A DNA stretch of 64,000 nucleotides from Streptomyces chrestomyceticus JCM 4735 (GTDB lineage Bacteria; Actinomycetota; Actinomycetes; Streptomycetales; Streptomycetaceae), in assembly GCF_003865135.1 (NCBI RefSeq), contig NZ_BHZC01000001.1, forward strand, positions 682,001 through 746,000, read 5' to 3'. The notes below the pieces were generated by a model. The model was not told where the DNA came from and did no database searches. It was given only the letters and a program-made list of their open reading frames with translations. The first letter of the stretch is position 1. Each line of letters starts with the position of its first letter. Of the stretch, positions 8,113 through 16,188 are shown in pieces. Both the position numbers and the translations under genes were made by a program.

Positions 8113-8997
8113 ATGGACATCCGGCAGTTGGAGTACTTTCTCGCCATCGTCGACCAGGGCGGCTTCCACCGCGCCGCCACGGCCCTGTACGTCTCCCAGC
8201 CGTCGCTGTCGCAGTCGGTCCGGGCGCTCGAACGCGACCTGGGCACCGACCTCTTCCACCGCGTCGGCCGGCGGGCGGTGCTCACGGAGGCGGGGCAGGC
8301 CCTGATCGAACCGGCCCGGGCGGCGGTACGCAGCCTGGCCACCGCGCGGGCCAGTGTCGCGGCGGTGCACGAACTGCGTACCGGCCGGGTGGACGTGGCC
8401 GCCATGCCGTCCCAGGCCGTGGAGCCGCTGACCACGATGATCCGCGCCTTCAGCGGCCGCCACCCTGGGGTGTCCGTGGTCATCAAGGCCGCCTTCACCT
8501 CGCGGGACGTGGTCGAGATGGTCCGCACCGGCACGGTCGAGCTCGGACTGCTGGCCACCACGGGCCCGTTGCCGGACAAGGAAGTGGCGTCGCTGCCCGC
8601 CGGGGAACAGCGCTTCGTGCTCGTGGTGGCCCCTGACGGGCCGTTCGCCGGGCGGCACGAGGTGGCCTGCGAGGAACTGGCGGGACAGCGGCTGATCGTC
8701 GGCCAGCGGGGCACCGGGATGCGCGCCTACGTGGACGGCCTGCGCGAACGCGGTGTCACGTACACCGTCGCCGCCGAGACCGAGCACCGGGTCGCCCTGC
8801 TCCCCCTGGTCCTGGCGGGGGTGGGCTCGGCGGTGGTGACGGAGGCATGGCGGGCCGTGGCCGAACAGGCCGGCGCCCGGGTGCTGGACATCGCACCGCG
8901 GAGCACGCTGAACATCGGGCTGGTCAGCCGCCGTACGGGGCTGTCGCCCGCCGCAAGGGCCTTCGTGACGGCAGCGCTGCCCCGGGCCGGGCACTGA
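8113..8997 (+). CDS. LysR-family transcriptional regulator
   Basis: 294 residues. The N-terminal winged helix is canonical: MDIRQLEYFLAIVDQGGFHRAATALYVSQPSLSQSVRALERDLGTDLFHRVGRRAVLTEAG. The substrate-binding domain follows from about residue 90. It lies directly upstream, on the same strand, of the dehydrogenase and DctA genes. By analogy with DmlR/DmlA it probably activates them in response to the C4-dicarboxylate (inference). A palindrome in the intergenic region is a candidate site. Confidence 0.9.
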   Translation: MDIRQLEYFLAIVDQGGFHRAATALYVSQPSLSQSVRALERDLGTDLFHRVGRRAVLTEAGQALIEPARAAVRSLATARASVAAVHELRTGRVDVAAMPSQAVEPLTTMIRAFSGRHPGVSVVIKAAFTSRDVVEMVRTGTVELGLLATTGPLPDKEVASLPAGEQRFVLVVAPDGPFAGRHEVACEELAGQRLIVGQRGTGMRAYVDGLRERGVTYTVAAETEHRVALLPLVLAGVGSAVVTEAWRAVAEQAGARVLDIAPRSTLNIGLVSRRTGLSPAARAFVTAALPRAGH

Positions 8998-9097
8998 CGG
9001 CCGGGCGCGCGCGGACACTGACGGCAAGGCGCAGCCGGGCCGCACGGGCACTGACGGCCGGGCGTTCACGGGCCCCCACCCCCCGCTGATAACCCCC

Positions 9098-9107
9098 GCT
9101 GATCAGC
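9098..9107. promoter_or_regulatory. Candidate LysR binding site upstream of dehydrogenase
   Basis: Perfect 10-bp palindrome GCTGATCAGC, preceded by a direct copy of its left half (CCCGCTGATAACCC), 56 bp before the dehydrogenase start. The preceding 70 bp contain three imperfect direct repeats of CACTGACGGC. LysR proteins bind interrupted dyads at such positions; which element is used is not clear. Confidence 0.4.
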
Positions 9108-9162
9108 CAGATCGGAACTGCGTCTTGGACCGCCGACAGGCCCCGTTGCTGCAATCGGAGCC

Positions 9163-10221
9163 ATGACGAACCACCGCATCGCCCTGATCCCCGGCGACGG
9201 CATCGGCACCGAGGTCCTGCCCCCGGCGCAGCAGGTGCTCGACGCCGTCGGCCGCCGCCACGGCTTCACGTTCTCCTGCACCTCGTACGACGACTGGTCC
9301 TGCGAACGCTATCTGCGGGAGGGCGCGATGATGCCCCCGGACGGCCTGGACCGGTTGCGCGACAAGGACGCCGTCCTGCTCGGCGCGGTCGGCCGCCCGG
9401 ACGTACCGGACCATGTCTCGCTGTGGGGGCTGCTGATCCCCATCCGCCGCGGCTTCCGCCAGTACGTCAACCTGCGGCCGGTGCGCGTCTTCGAGGGCAT
9501 CGACAGCCCGGTCCGGGGCGCGACGGCCGGAGAGGTGGACTTCGTCGTCGTACGGGAGAACGTCGAAGGCGAGTACAGCGAGATCGGCGGACGGCTGCAC
9601 CGAGGGTTCCCCGAGGAGGCGGCCGTGCAGGAGTCGGTGTTCACCCGGGCCGGGGTGACCCGAGTGCTGGACTACGCCTTTGAGCTGGCGGCGAGCCGCG
9701 GGGGCAGACTGACCTCGGCCACCAAGTCGAACGGCATCGTGCACACCCTGCCCTTCTGGGACGAACTGGTGGCCGAGCGCGGCGCCGCGCACCCCGGAGT
9801 GGCCTGGGACCAGGAGCACATCGACGCGCTGGCCGCCAAGTTCGTGCTGGAACCGGCCCGGTTCGACGTGGTGGTGGGCTCCAACCTCTTCGGCGACATC
9901 CTCAGCGACCTGGCGGCCGCCGTGGCCGGCTCCATCGGCATCGCACCGGCCGCCAACCTCAACCCGGAACGCGAGTTCCCCTCGATGTTCGAGCCGGTGC
10001 ACGGTTCGGCGCCCGACATCGCGGGGCGCGGTGTCGCCAACCCCCTGGGGGCGATCTGGTCCGCCGCCCTGATGCTCGACCACCTCGGACACCCCGGGGC
10101 GGCCAAGGACGTCACCGACGCCATCGCGGCGGTCCTGGCCAAGACGGACATCCGCACGCCCGACCTGGGCGGCACCGCCACGACAGCGGAGTTCACCGAG
10201 GCCCTCCTCGAACTCCTCTGA
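9163..10221 (+). CDS. Tartrate/D-malate-type beta-decarboxylating dehydrogenase
   Basis: 352 residues. Member of the isocitrate/isopropylmalate dehydrogenase superfamily: N-terminal IALIPGDGIGTEV, substrate loop NLRPVRVF, VVRENVEGEYSEIGG, catalytic-Lys region TSATKSNGI, and the metal/cofactor site DVVVGSNLFGDILSDLAAA. Closest in pattern to TtuC/DmlA (NAD-dependent tartrate dehydrogenase/decarboxylase or D-malate dehydrogenase) rather than LeuB. The product would be pyruvate plus CO2 from D-malate, or oxidation/decarboxylation of tartrate. The LysR gene before it and the dicarboxylate symporter after it support this. Exact substrate is inferred. Confidence 0.85.
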   Translation: MTNHRIALIPGDGIGTEVLPPAQQVLDAVGRRHGFTFSCTSYDDWSCERYLREGAMMPPDGLDRLRDKDAVLLGAVGRPDVPDHVSLWGLLIPIRRGFRQYVNLRPVRVFEGIDSPVRGATAGEVDFVVVRENVEGEYSEIGGRLHRGFPEEAAVQESVFTRAGVTRVLDYAFELAASRGGRLTSATKSNGIVHTLPFWDELVAERGAAHPGVAWDQEHIDALAAKFVLEPARFDVVVGSNLFGDILSDLAAAVAGSIGIAPAANLNPEREFPSMFEPVHGSAPDIAGRGVANPLGAIWSAALMLDHLGHPGAAKDVTDAIAAVLAKTDIRTPDLGGTATTAEFTEALLELL

Positions 10222-10291
10222 ACCGGCCGCCCCTCCCCCGTCCCCCCACCCCGCGCCCGGCTGTGTCCGTCCCCCGACGAGGTGATACGCC

Positions 10292-11644
10292 ATGGCACCA
10301 CCCGAGTCCGCCGTGCCGGCCGGGCCACCGGCCAAACCCTGGTACCGGCAGCTCTACTTCTGGGTGCTGACCGCCATCGTCACCGGCATCGCGACCGGCT
10401 GGCTGTGGCCGGCGGCCGGGGCGGCGCTGGGGCCGGTCGGCACCACGTTCGTGGCCGCGATCAAGATGCTGATCGCGCCGATCGTCTTTCTGACGGTCGT
10501 GACCGGGATCGGCAGCGTCGACAGCCTCGGCCGGGTGGGCCGCGTCGGCCTGAAGTCGCTCGCCTACTTCCAGGCGGGCACCCTGCTCGCCCTCCTCCTG
10601 GGGCTGCTCGCCGTCAACGTCTTCCAGCCCGGGGTCGGTGTGCACGCCGACCCCGGCGGCCTGCGGCTGGAGGGCGACGCCGCCCGGTACGCGGACCGCG
10701 GGTCGGGCCAGAGCTGGTGGCACTTCCTCACCGACCTGGTGCCCAGCAGCGCGGTCGGTGCCTTCGCCGAGGGCAATGTCCTCCAGGTCATCTTCTTCTC
10801 GGTGCTCTTCGGGGTCGCCCTGAAGACCGTGGGCCCGGCCGGGCAGCCGATCGTGGACGGGGTGGCGCGGCTCGGCACCGTGGTGTTCAAGATCCTGCGC
10901 TACGTGATGCTGGCCGCCCCCGTCGGCGCGTTCGGCGCGATGGCGTACACCATCGGCACGTACGGCATCTCCACCCTCACCAGCCTCGGCCGGCTCATCG
11001 CCCTCTTCTACGGCACGTCGCTGGTCTTCGTCGTCGTGGTCCTGGGCGGTGTCACCGCGCTGCTGCGGATCAGCTTCTTCCGGCTGCTGCACTACCTGCG
11101 CGAGGAGTTCCTGCTGGTCCTGGGCACCTCGTCGTCCGAGAGCGCCCTCCCCCGGCTCATGATCAAACTGGAAGGGCTCGGCATCCGCCGCGACATCGTC
11201 GGCCTGACCGTGCCCACCGGCTACTCCTTCAACCTCGACGGCAGTTCGATCTATCTCTCGCTGGCCGCCGTCTACATCGCCCAGGCCACCGACACGCCGC
11301 TCGGCCTGGGCCAGCAACTCGGGCTGCTCGCCGTCATGCTGCTGACCTCGAAAGGCTCCGGCGGCGTGACGGGCGCGGGCTTCATCGCCCTGGCCGCCAC
11401 CCTCTCGACCGTGGGGACCGTGCCCGCCGCCGGCATCATGCTGATCTTCGGTGTCGACAAGTTCATGTCCGAGTGCCGCGCCCTGACGAACCTCGCCGGC
11501 AACAGCGTCGCCACCCTCGTCGTCGCCCGCTGGGAGCGCGTCCTCGACAGCGCGCGGGTCAACGAAATCCTGCGCGCCGAGAGGACCGCCCGGCCGCTCA
11601 CCCGAAGCCCAGACCCGGCTCCGAGCCGATCAGCGCACAACTGA
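10292..11644 (+). CDS. C4-dicarboxylate:cation symporter (DctA family)
   Basis: 450 residues, start ATG 10292 after ACGAGGTGATACGCC. Signatures of the dicarboxylate/amino acid:cation symporter family: AIKMLIAPIVFLTVVTGIG, the re-entrant loop LGTSSSESALPRLM and TGYSFNLDGSSIYLSLA. About eight transmembrane segments. It imports C4-dicarboxylates with protons or Na+. It follows the dehydrogenase by 70 bp and is probably co-transcribed with it. The last 47 bp overlap the convergent SDR gene end. Confidence 0.9.
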   Translation: MAPPESAVPAGPPAKPWYRQLYFWVLTAIVTGIATGWLWPAAGAALGPVGTTFVAAIKMLIAPIVFLTVVTGIGSVDSLGRVGRVGLKSLAYFQAGTLLALLLGLLAVNVFQPGVGVHADPGGLRLEGDAARYADRGSGQSWWHFLTDLVPSSAVGAFAEGNVLQVIFFSVLFGVALKTVGPAGQPIVDGVARLGTVVFKILRYVMLAAPVGAFGAMAYTIGTYGISTLTSLGRLIALFYGTSLVFVVVVLGGVTALLRISFFRLLHYLREEFLLVLGTSSSESALPRLMIKLEGLGIRRDIVGLTVPTGYSFNLDGSSIYLSLAAVYIAQATDTPLGLGQQLGLLAVMLLTSKGSGGVTGAGFIALAATLSTVGTVPAAGIMLIFGVDKFMSECRALTNLAGNSVATLVVARWERVLDSARVNEILRAERTARPLTRSPDPAPSRSAHN

Positions 11645-12599
11645 CGTCCCACAACCGCTCCGCGACGGCGGTGTCCTTCAGGTGGTCCCACACCGGCTCC
11701 CTACGGGGCTCCCCGCGCAGTCCGAAAACCCGCGGGCCCCACAGTTGGCCGCCGGTCGCCGACGGGTCGAGCACGGCCCGTACGACCGGCCAGGCACCGG
11801 CGTCCTTGCCCTGGACGAGGAGACCGGCGGGCAGCCCGCGCAGCCGCTCACCGGAGGTCCGTACGTGCACCGGCGGACGTGACGGCGTCAGGGAGTCCAG
11901 CGCGCCGCCGGGGTGGGCCACCAGGCTGCGTACGGGGCTGCCGGCCACGCGCAGGCGCCGGTCGAGGGTGAGACCGAAGTACATCTGCGCCAGCTTCGAC
12001 CGGCCGTAGGTCCGCTTCGGGCGGTAGTCGTCCCCGGCGGACTGCAGGTCGGCCAGGTCGAGCCGCTCGGTCTTCGCCGCGAAGCTGCCGACGGTCACGA
12101 CGCGGGCGGCCGGCGCGGCCGCGAGCAGCGGGGCGAGCCACCGGGTCAGGGCGACATGGCCGAGGTGGTTGGTCCCGAACATCAGCTCATGGCCGTCCTC
12201 GGTCACCCGCCGGGGCGGGTCGTCGAGGGCCACCCCGGCGTTGTGGACCACCGCGTCGAGGTGGTCGAGGGCGAGCGTGCCGGGCACGGCTTCGAGGGAC
12301 GGCAGGTCGGCCAGGTCCATCGGGACGTGGCGGACGCGGGCGCCGGGGACGCGGGCGCGGACGCAGTCCGCGGCGGCCGCCGCCTTCGTACGGTTCCGGC
12401 TGCCGAGGACGACGGTGGCCCCGGTTCCGGCGAGCTGTTCCGCCACGAAGTAGCCGATGCCCGCGTTGCCGCCGGTGATCAGGAAGGTCTTGCCCTCGGC
12501 GGACGGCAGCCGGTGCACGTCCCACGGCGGGGACGGGGACCGGCGCGGGGGCCGGGGCTCGGCGGTGGAACGGGCAGAAGGCTGGTCGCGGTCAGACAT
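11598..12599 (-). CDS. Short-chain dehydrogenase/reductase
   Basis: 333 residues from ATG 12599, with GAGGAG upstream. A disordered proline/arginine-rich head precedes the Rossmann fold: TFLITGGNAGIGYFVAEQL (TGxxxGIG), the NAG motif in DAVVHNAGVALDD, and YGRSK as the catalytic YxxxK. The rest resembles retinol dehydrogenase/WW-oxidoreductase-like SDRs (TNHLGHVALTRWL). NAD(P)-dependent; substrate unknown. Convergent with dctA, divergent from rsbQ. Confidence 0.87.
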   Translation of the reverse strand: MSDRDQPSARSTAEPRPPRRSPSPPWDVHRLPSAEGKTFLITGGNAGIGYFVAEQLAGTGATVVLGSRNRTKAAAAADCVRARVPGARVRHVPMDLADLPSLEAVPGTLALDHLDAVVHNAGVALDDPPRRVTEDGHELMFGTNHLGHVALTRWLAPLLAAAPAARVVTVGSFAAKTERLDLADLQSAGDDYRPKRTYGRSKLAQMYFGLTLDRRLRVAGSPVRSLVAHPGGALDSLTPSRPPVHVRTSGERLRGLPAGLLVQGKDAGAWPVVRAVLDPSATGGQLWGPRVFGLRGEPRREPVWDHLKDTAVAERLWDVSCALIGSEPGLGFG

Positions 12600-12804
12600 C
12601 GTGACTCCTCGATCGCGTGTGGCGGGCCGCCGTGGCGGCGGGTGCCCCGGCCGTCCGCTGCGGCGCCGGGCCATCCCGTACGCCAAGATCGCGGCGGCCT
12701 CCGACAGGTCACCGACACCCCGCCGACACGGCTCCCGTACGGCTCCGGCGCCCCGCCGCCGGGGGCGCTCCGGGCCGGTCGTGGGGAATGCGAGGATGGG
12801 CCGT

Positions 12805-13611
12805 ATGGACATCCTGCGCAGGAACAACGTCACCGTCACCGGTAACCCGGACGGGCCGGTGGTGATGCTGGCGCACGGCTTCGGCTGTGACCAGAACATG
12901 TGGCGTCTGACCGTGCCTGCCCTGACCGATGCCTACCGGGTGGTGCTGTTCGACTACGTCGGCTGCGGCCGCTCCGACCTGTCGGCGTTCCAGGAGAACC
13001 GTTACGCCTCCCTCGACGGCTACGCCCGGGACGTGCTGGAGGTGGCCGAGGCCCTCGACCTGCGCGACGCCGCCTTCGTCGGGCACTCGGTCAGCGCCAT
13101 GACCGGTGTGCTCGCCGCCCGGCGGGCCCCGGAGCGCATCGGCTCCCTGGTGATGATCGCGCCGTCCCCGCGCTACATCGACGACGAGGGCTACCGGGGC
13201 GGCTTCACCGCCGAGGACGTCGACGAGCTGCTGGCCTCGCTGGACGCCAACTATCTGGGCTGGTCGGCCGCCATGGCCCCGATGATCATGGGCAACGCGG
13301 ACCGCCCCGAGCTGGGCGACGAGCTGACCAACAGCTTCTGCGCGACCGACCCCGACATGGCCCGGGTCTTCGCCCGTACCACCTTCCTGTCCGACTCCCG
13401 CGACGACCTGAAGACGGTCGAGGTGCCCACCCTGGTGCTGGAGTGCGCCCAGGACGTGATCGCCCCGCGCGAGGTCGGCGCGTACGTGCACGCCCAGGTC
13501 CCCGGCTCGACGCTGGTCACCCTCGACGCCACCGGCCACTGCCCGCACCTGTCCGCGCCCCAGGCCACCACCGAGGCGATCACCGGCTTCCTGGCGGGGC
13601 TGCGGTCATGA
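12805..13611 (+). CDS. rsbQ: RsbQ-like alpha/beta hydrolase
   Basis: 268 residues from ATG 12805 (ATG 12796 is an alternative three codons earlier). Alpha/beta-hydrolase with nucleophile elbow GHSVSAM, acid region ECAQDVIAPREV and catalytic His in DATGHCPHLSAP. The oxyanion region is AHGFGCDQNMW, and the FDYVGCGRSDL strand is typical of RsbQ/KAI2-like proteins. In Bacillus, RsbQ is required for the RsbP phosphatase in energy-stress sensing. Here the next gene is an RsbP-like PAS-PP2C protein joined by an ATGA overlap, which strongly supports the assignment. Confidence 0.9.
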   Translation: MDILRRNNVTVTGNPDGPVVMLAHGFGCDQNMWRLTVPALTDAYRVVLFDYVGCGRSDLSAFQENRYASLDGYARDVLEVAEALDLRDAAFVGHSVSAMTGVLAARRAPERIGSLVMIAPSPRYIDDEGYRGGFTAEDVDELLASLDANYLGWSAAMAPMIMGNADRPELGDELTNSFCATDPDMARVFARTTFLSDSRDDLKTVEVPTLVLECAQDVIAPREVGAYVHAQVPGSTLVTLDATGHCPHLSAPQATTEAITGFLAGLRS

Positions 13612-14936
13612 GCCACGCCGGACAGGACGGGCCCGACCCGTACGGGACGGGCGGCGACAGCACCACGGACGCCGCGTTCGCGGCACTGCTGGAGGACAGC
13701 GCCGAGGAGCTCTACGACTCCGCCCCGTGCGGCTACGTCTCGACGCTGATGGACGGCACCGTCGCGAAGATCAACGCGACGCTCCTGGACTGGCTCGGCC
13801 TGGCCCGCGAGGCGGTGGTCGGGCGGATGCGGTTCACCGACCTGCTCACCGTGGGCGGCAAGCTCTACCACGAGACGCACTTCGCCCCGCTGCTGCGGAT
13901 GCAGGGCGAGATCAACGGCATCGCGCTGGAGCTCCGGCGCGCCGACGGCCCTCGGATACCGGTCCTGGTCTCCTCGACCGTCAAGTACGGCAGCGAGGGC
14001 GAGCCGCTGCTGATCCGTACCACCCTCTTCGACGCGCGGGACCGCCGTGCGTACGAGGAGGAGCTGCTGCGGCGGCAGCAGGAGGCGGAGGAGGCCCGCA
14101 AGCGGGCGGAGGCGGACCGCGCGCGGCTGCAGGAAGCGCTGGCCGTCCTCCAGCAGAGCCTGCTGCCCACGGTGCTGCCCGACATACCCGGCCTGGAAGT
14201 GGCCACGTACTACCACACCGCCTCCCCCGACCGGCTCGGCGGCGACTTCTACGACCTGTTCGCCCTGGACGGCAAGCGCTGGGCGTTCTTCCTCGGGGAC
14301 GTCAGCGGCAAGGGGCCCAGGGCCGCCGCCCTGACGTCGCTGACCCGCTACACCCTGCGTGCCGCCGCCCTGCACGATCCGGATCCGGTGGCGACCCTGG
14401 CCACCTTGAACACGGTCCTGCACGAGCGGTACAGCGGCGGCGACCCGCGCTACTGCACCGCCATATTCGGCGTGCTGGAGCCCGACTCGGACACCGGAGA
14501 GGTGGCCGTACGGATCGCCTCGGGCGGCCACCCTCCGGCGCTGGTCCTGCGCGCGGACGGTACATGCGACTTCCTGCCCACCCCGGGCGGGCTGCTCGTC
14601 GGCATCCTGCCCGACCCCCGGTTCGCCACCGCCACCACCACCCTCGCGCCGGGCGACAGCCTGCTGCTCTACACCGACGGCATCACCGAAGCCCGTACGG
14701 GCCCTGACCGCGCTCTGTACGGGGACGACGCCCTGCGCGCGTTCGCCGCCGGGCACAGCGGGTCGTCACCGCACACCGTGATCCAGGCGCTGACCGGACT
14801 GCTGGACAGCTTCGGTGACGGCTTGGACGACGACACCGCCCTGCTCGCCCTCGGCGTTCCGGCCGGCGCCAGCCCTGACGCCTCCGCCGCTGCGCCTGCA
14901 CCCGCCCCTGCCCCTTCGACCCCATTCCAGAGATGA
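13608..14936 (+). CDS. rsbP: RsbP-like PAS-PP2C serine phosphatase
   Basis: 442 residues. Starts in the ATGA overlap with rsbQ. Residues about 28-140 form a PAS domain (YDSAPCGYVSTLMDGTVAKINATLLDWLGL). Residues about 145-190 are a charged coiled coil (EEELLRRQQEAEEARKRAEA). From about 205 a SpoIIE-type PP2C domain follows, with metal ligands in GGDFYDLF, GDVSGKG, SGGHPPALVL and DDDTALLALG. It would dephosphorylate an RsbV-type antagonist to free a stress sigma factor. The Ala/Pro-rich tail is low-complexity. Its stop overlaps the next start. Confidence 0.92.
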   Translation: MSHAGQDGPDPYGTGGDSTTDAAFAALLEDSAEELYDSAPCGYVSTLMDGTVAKINATLLDWLGLAREAVVGRMRFTDLLTVGGKLYHETHFAPLLRMQGEINGIALELRRADGPRIPVLVSSTVKYGSEGEPLLIRTTLFDARDRRAYEEELLRRQQEAEEARKRAEADRARLQEALAVLQQSLLPTVLPDIPGLEVATYYHTASPDRLGGDFYDLFALDGKRWAFFLGDVSGKGPRAAALTSLTRYTLRAAALHDPDPVATLATLNTVLHERYSGGDPRYCTAIFGVLEPDSDTGEVAVRIASGGHPPALVLRADGTCDFLPTPGGLLVGILPDPRFATATTTLAPGDSLLLYTDGITEARTGPDRALYGDDALRAFAAGHSGSSPHTVIQALTGLLDSFGDGLDDDTALLALGVPAGASPDASAAAPAPAPAPSTPFQR

Positions 14937-15271
14937 GCCCACTGAAGATAACCCCCCGAGACGCCGCGACCGGTCCTGTACTGGAGATCGCCGGGGACCT
15001 CGACTACGACCACGCCGACGAGCTGCGCTCCGTCGTCTCCGGCCTCACGCTGGAGCCCGGCCAGCGCTTGGTGCTCGACCTGCGGGCGATGGAGTTCTGC
15101 GACTCCAGCGGCATCACCGCCCTCCTGGCGGCCCGGCACCACGCGATCGCCGCCGAGGCGGACGTCGCGCTGGCCGCCGTACCCGCCAACACGCTGCGGA
15201 TCCTGCGCTACGTCGGCCTCGACCAGGTCTTCACCTGCCACCCCGACAGCGAGGCGGCAACCGCGCCTTGA
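14933..15271 (+). CDS. rsbV: RsbV-like STAS anti-sigma-factor antagonist
   Basis: 112 residues. Starts in an ATGA overlap with the phosphatase gene. Classic STAS: PVLEIAGDLDYDHADELRSVV then RLVLDLRAMEFCDSSGITALLAARHHA, with the phospho-acceptor Ser in DSSG. The phosphatase upstream would act on this Ser, giving a Q-P-V cassette. No RsbW-type kinase or sigma factor is adjacent, so partners must be encoded elsewhere. Confidence 0.9.
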   Translation: MSPLKITPRDAATGPVLEIAGDLDYDHADELRSVVSGLTLEPGQRLVLDLRAMEFCDSSGITALLAARHHAIAAEADVALAAVPANTLRILRYVGLDQVFTCHPDSEAATAP

Positions 15272-15396
15272 TGGGGGGCTTTTCCGGTGTGTGACGGGCG
15301 TTCGCCTCGTTGTGGAGGGCTGGTGGGCCGGGTGCGGGCCGCTGGGCCGGGCGGGGTCGCCGCCGAGGCCGGCGAGCTGGCCGCGGACACGCTCGA

Positions 15397-15635
15397 CGGT
15401 TCGTACCGTTCCCGCAGAGCTCCCGCTGTCGCTCGCCGTGGCCGTACTCCTCGGCCTCCTCTCCACGCGGGTCGATCCGGTGGCGGCGTTCGGCTGCTTC
15501 ACGGAGCAGACCGTGTGGGACGTCGGCCGACGCGACATCACGGCGTTGCCCGTCGGCTAGGCACTGACCGGCTACGACGGGCGCGCCGACTTCAAGGGCT
15601 ACTACCAGGGACGCAAGGAGGCCGCCGGACATGCG
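15397..15635 (+). pseudogene. Remnant of GMC-oxidoreductase companion protein
   Basis: The translation AELPLSLAVAVLLGLLSTRVDP reads in phase up to PVG, hits TAG at 15558-15560, and continues in phase as ALTGYDGRADFKGYYQGRKEAA. The stop looks like a CAG-to-TAG change. The piece lacks a recognisable N-terminus and stands immediately before the FAD-oxidoreductase remnant, as the small partner protein does in intact actinobacterial pairs (family knowledge, from memory). Non-functional. Confidence 0.6.
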
Positions 15636-16095
15636 CGATGTCATCGTCGTCGGTGCGGACGGCGGCGGTCCGGGGGTCGCCAAGGAACTCGCCGAACGCG
15701 AACTGGAAATCCTGCTGTTGGAGGCCGGCCCCCGGCACGCCCACCCGCGCGAGGAATGGACGCATTCGTGCGTGCACTGCTCCATGCGTACGGGACTGGG
15801 CCCCCGCGACTCCGTGCCGGACGCCGACTGCCGCAGCCAGGCCGTCGACCGGCTGTACGTCGCCGACAACTCCGCCCTCGCCAACTCCCTTGGCAGCCCC
15901 AACCCGACCCCGACCACACAGGCCCTCGCGCCCCGCACCGCCAACCGCGTCTTCAGGCAGCTCTCCGGCGGGGACCCCTGGGTCCGTACCGGCTCCCGCG
16001 TGGAATCGACCGACGTACGCGTCAGCCACCGTCTCCCCGAACTGGGCCTGCAACCGCCCGACCTGCGCGGTGACCCCATCGGCGTTCACTCGTTT
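15631..16095 (+). pseudogene. GMC oxidoreductase remnant with large internal deletion
   Basis: The N-terminal FAD-binding strand is recognisable (MRDVIVVGADGGGPGVAKELAER then LEILLLEAGP), though the GxGxxG is damaged (GADGGG). About 50 residues later the frame jumps to the C-terminal GMC signature VDRLYVADNSALANSLGSPNPT ... TANRVF, which in an intact protein stands some 400 residues further on. The core is deleted. The frame happens to run on into the next gene without a stop, but that is coincidental. Confidence 0.75.
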
Positions 16096-16188
16096 GAAGG
16101 AGGTAGGTGCCCTGCTGCCCTCAGCCTTCGGGAGGCGCTCCGCCCCATGGTCACGTCGCAGCGCCGCTCTCCGGACGGCTGTGAACGG

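Noticed and set aside
8991..9068. Three imperfect CACTGACGGC repeats as a possible CRISPR or minisatellite
   Set aside because: Units are only about 10-14 bp, irregularly spaced and without unique spacers of constant length.
9103..10335. Minus-strand open frame opposite the dehydrogenase
   Set aside because: No ribosome site or family motif; shadow of an enzyme with complete active-site signatures.
10282..12009. Plus-strand frame of 575 codons covering dctA and the SDR end
   Set aside because: Arg/Pro/Ala-rich shadow of dctA in another frame; crosses into the convergent gene.
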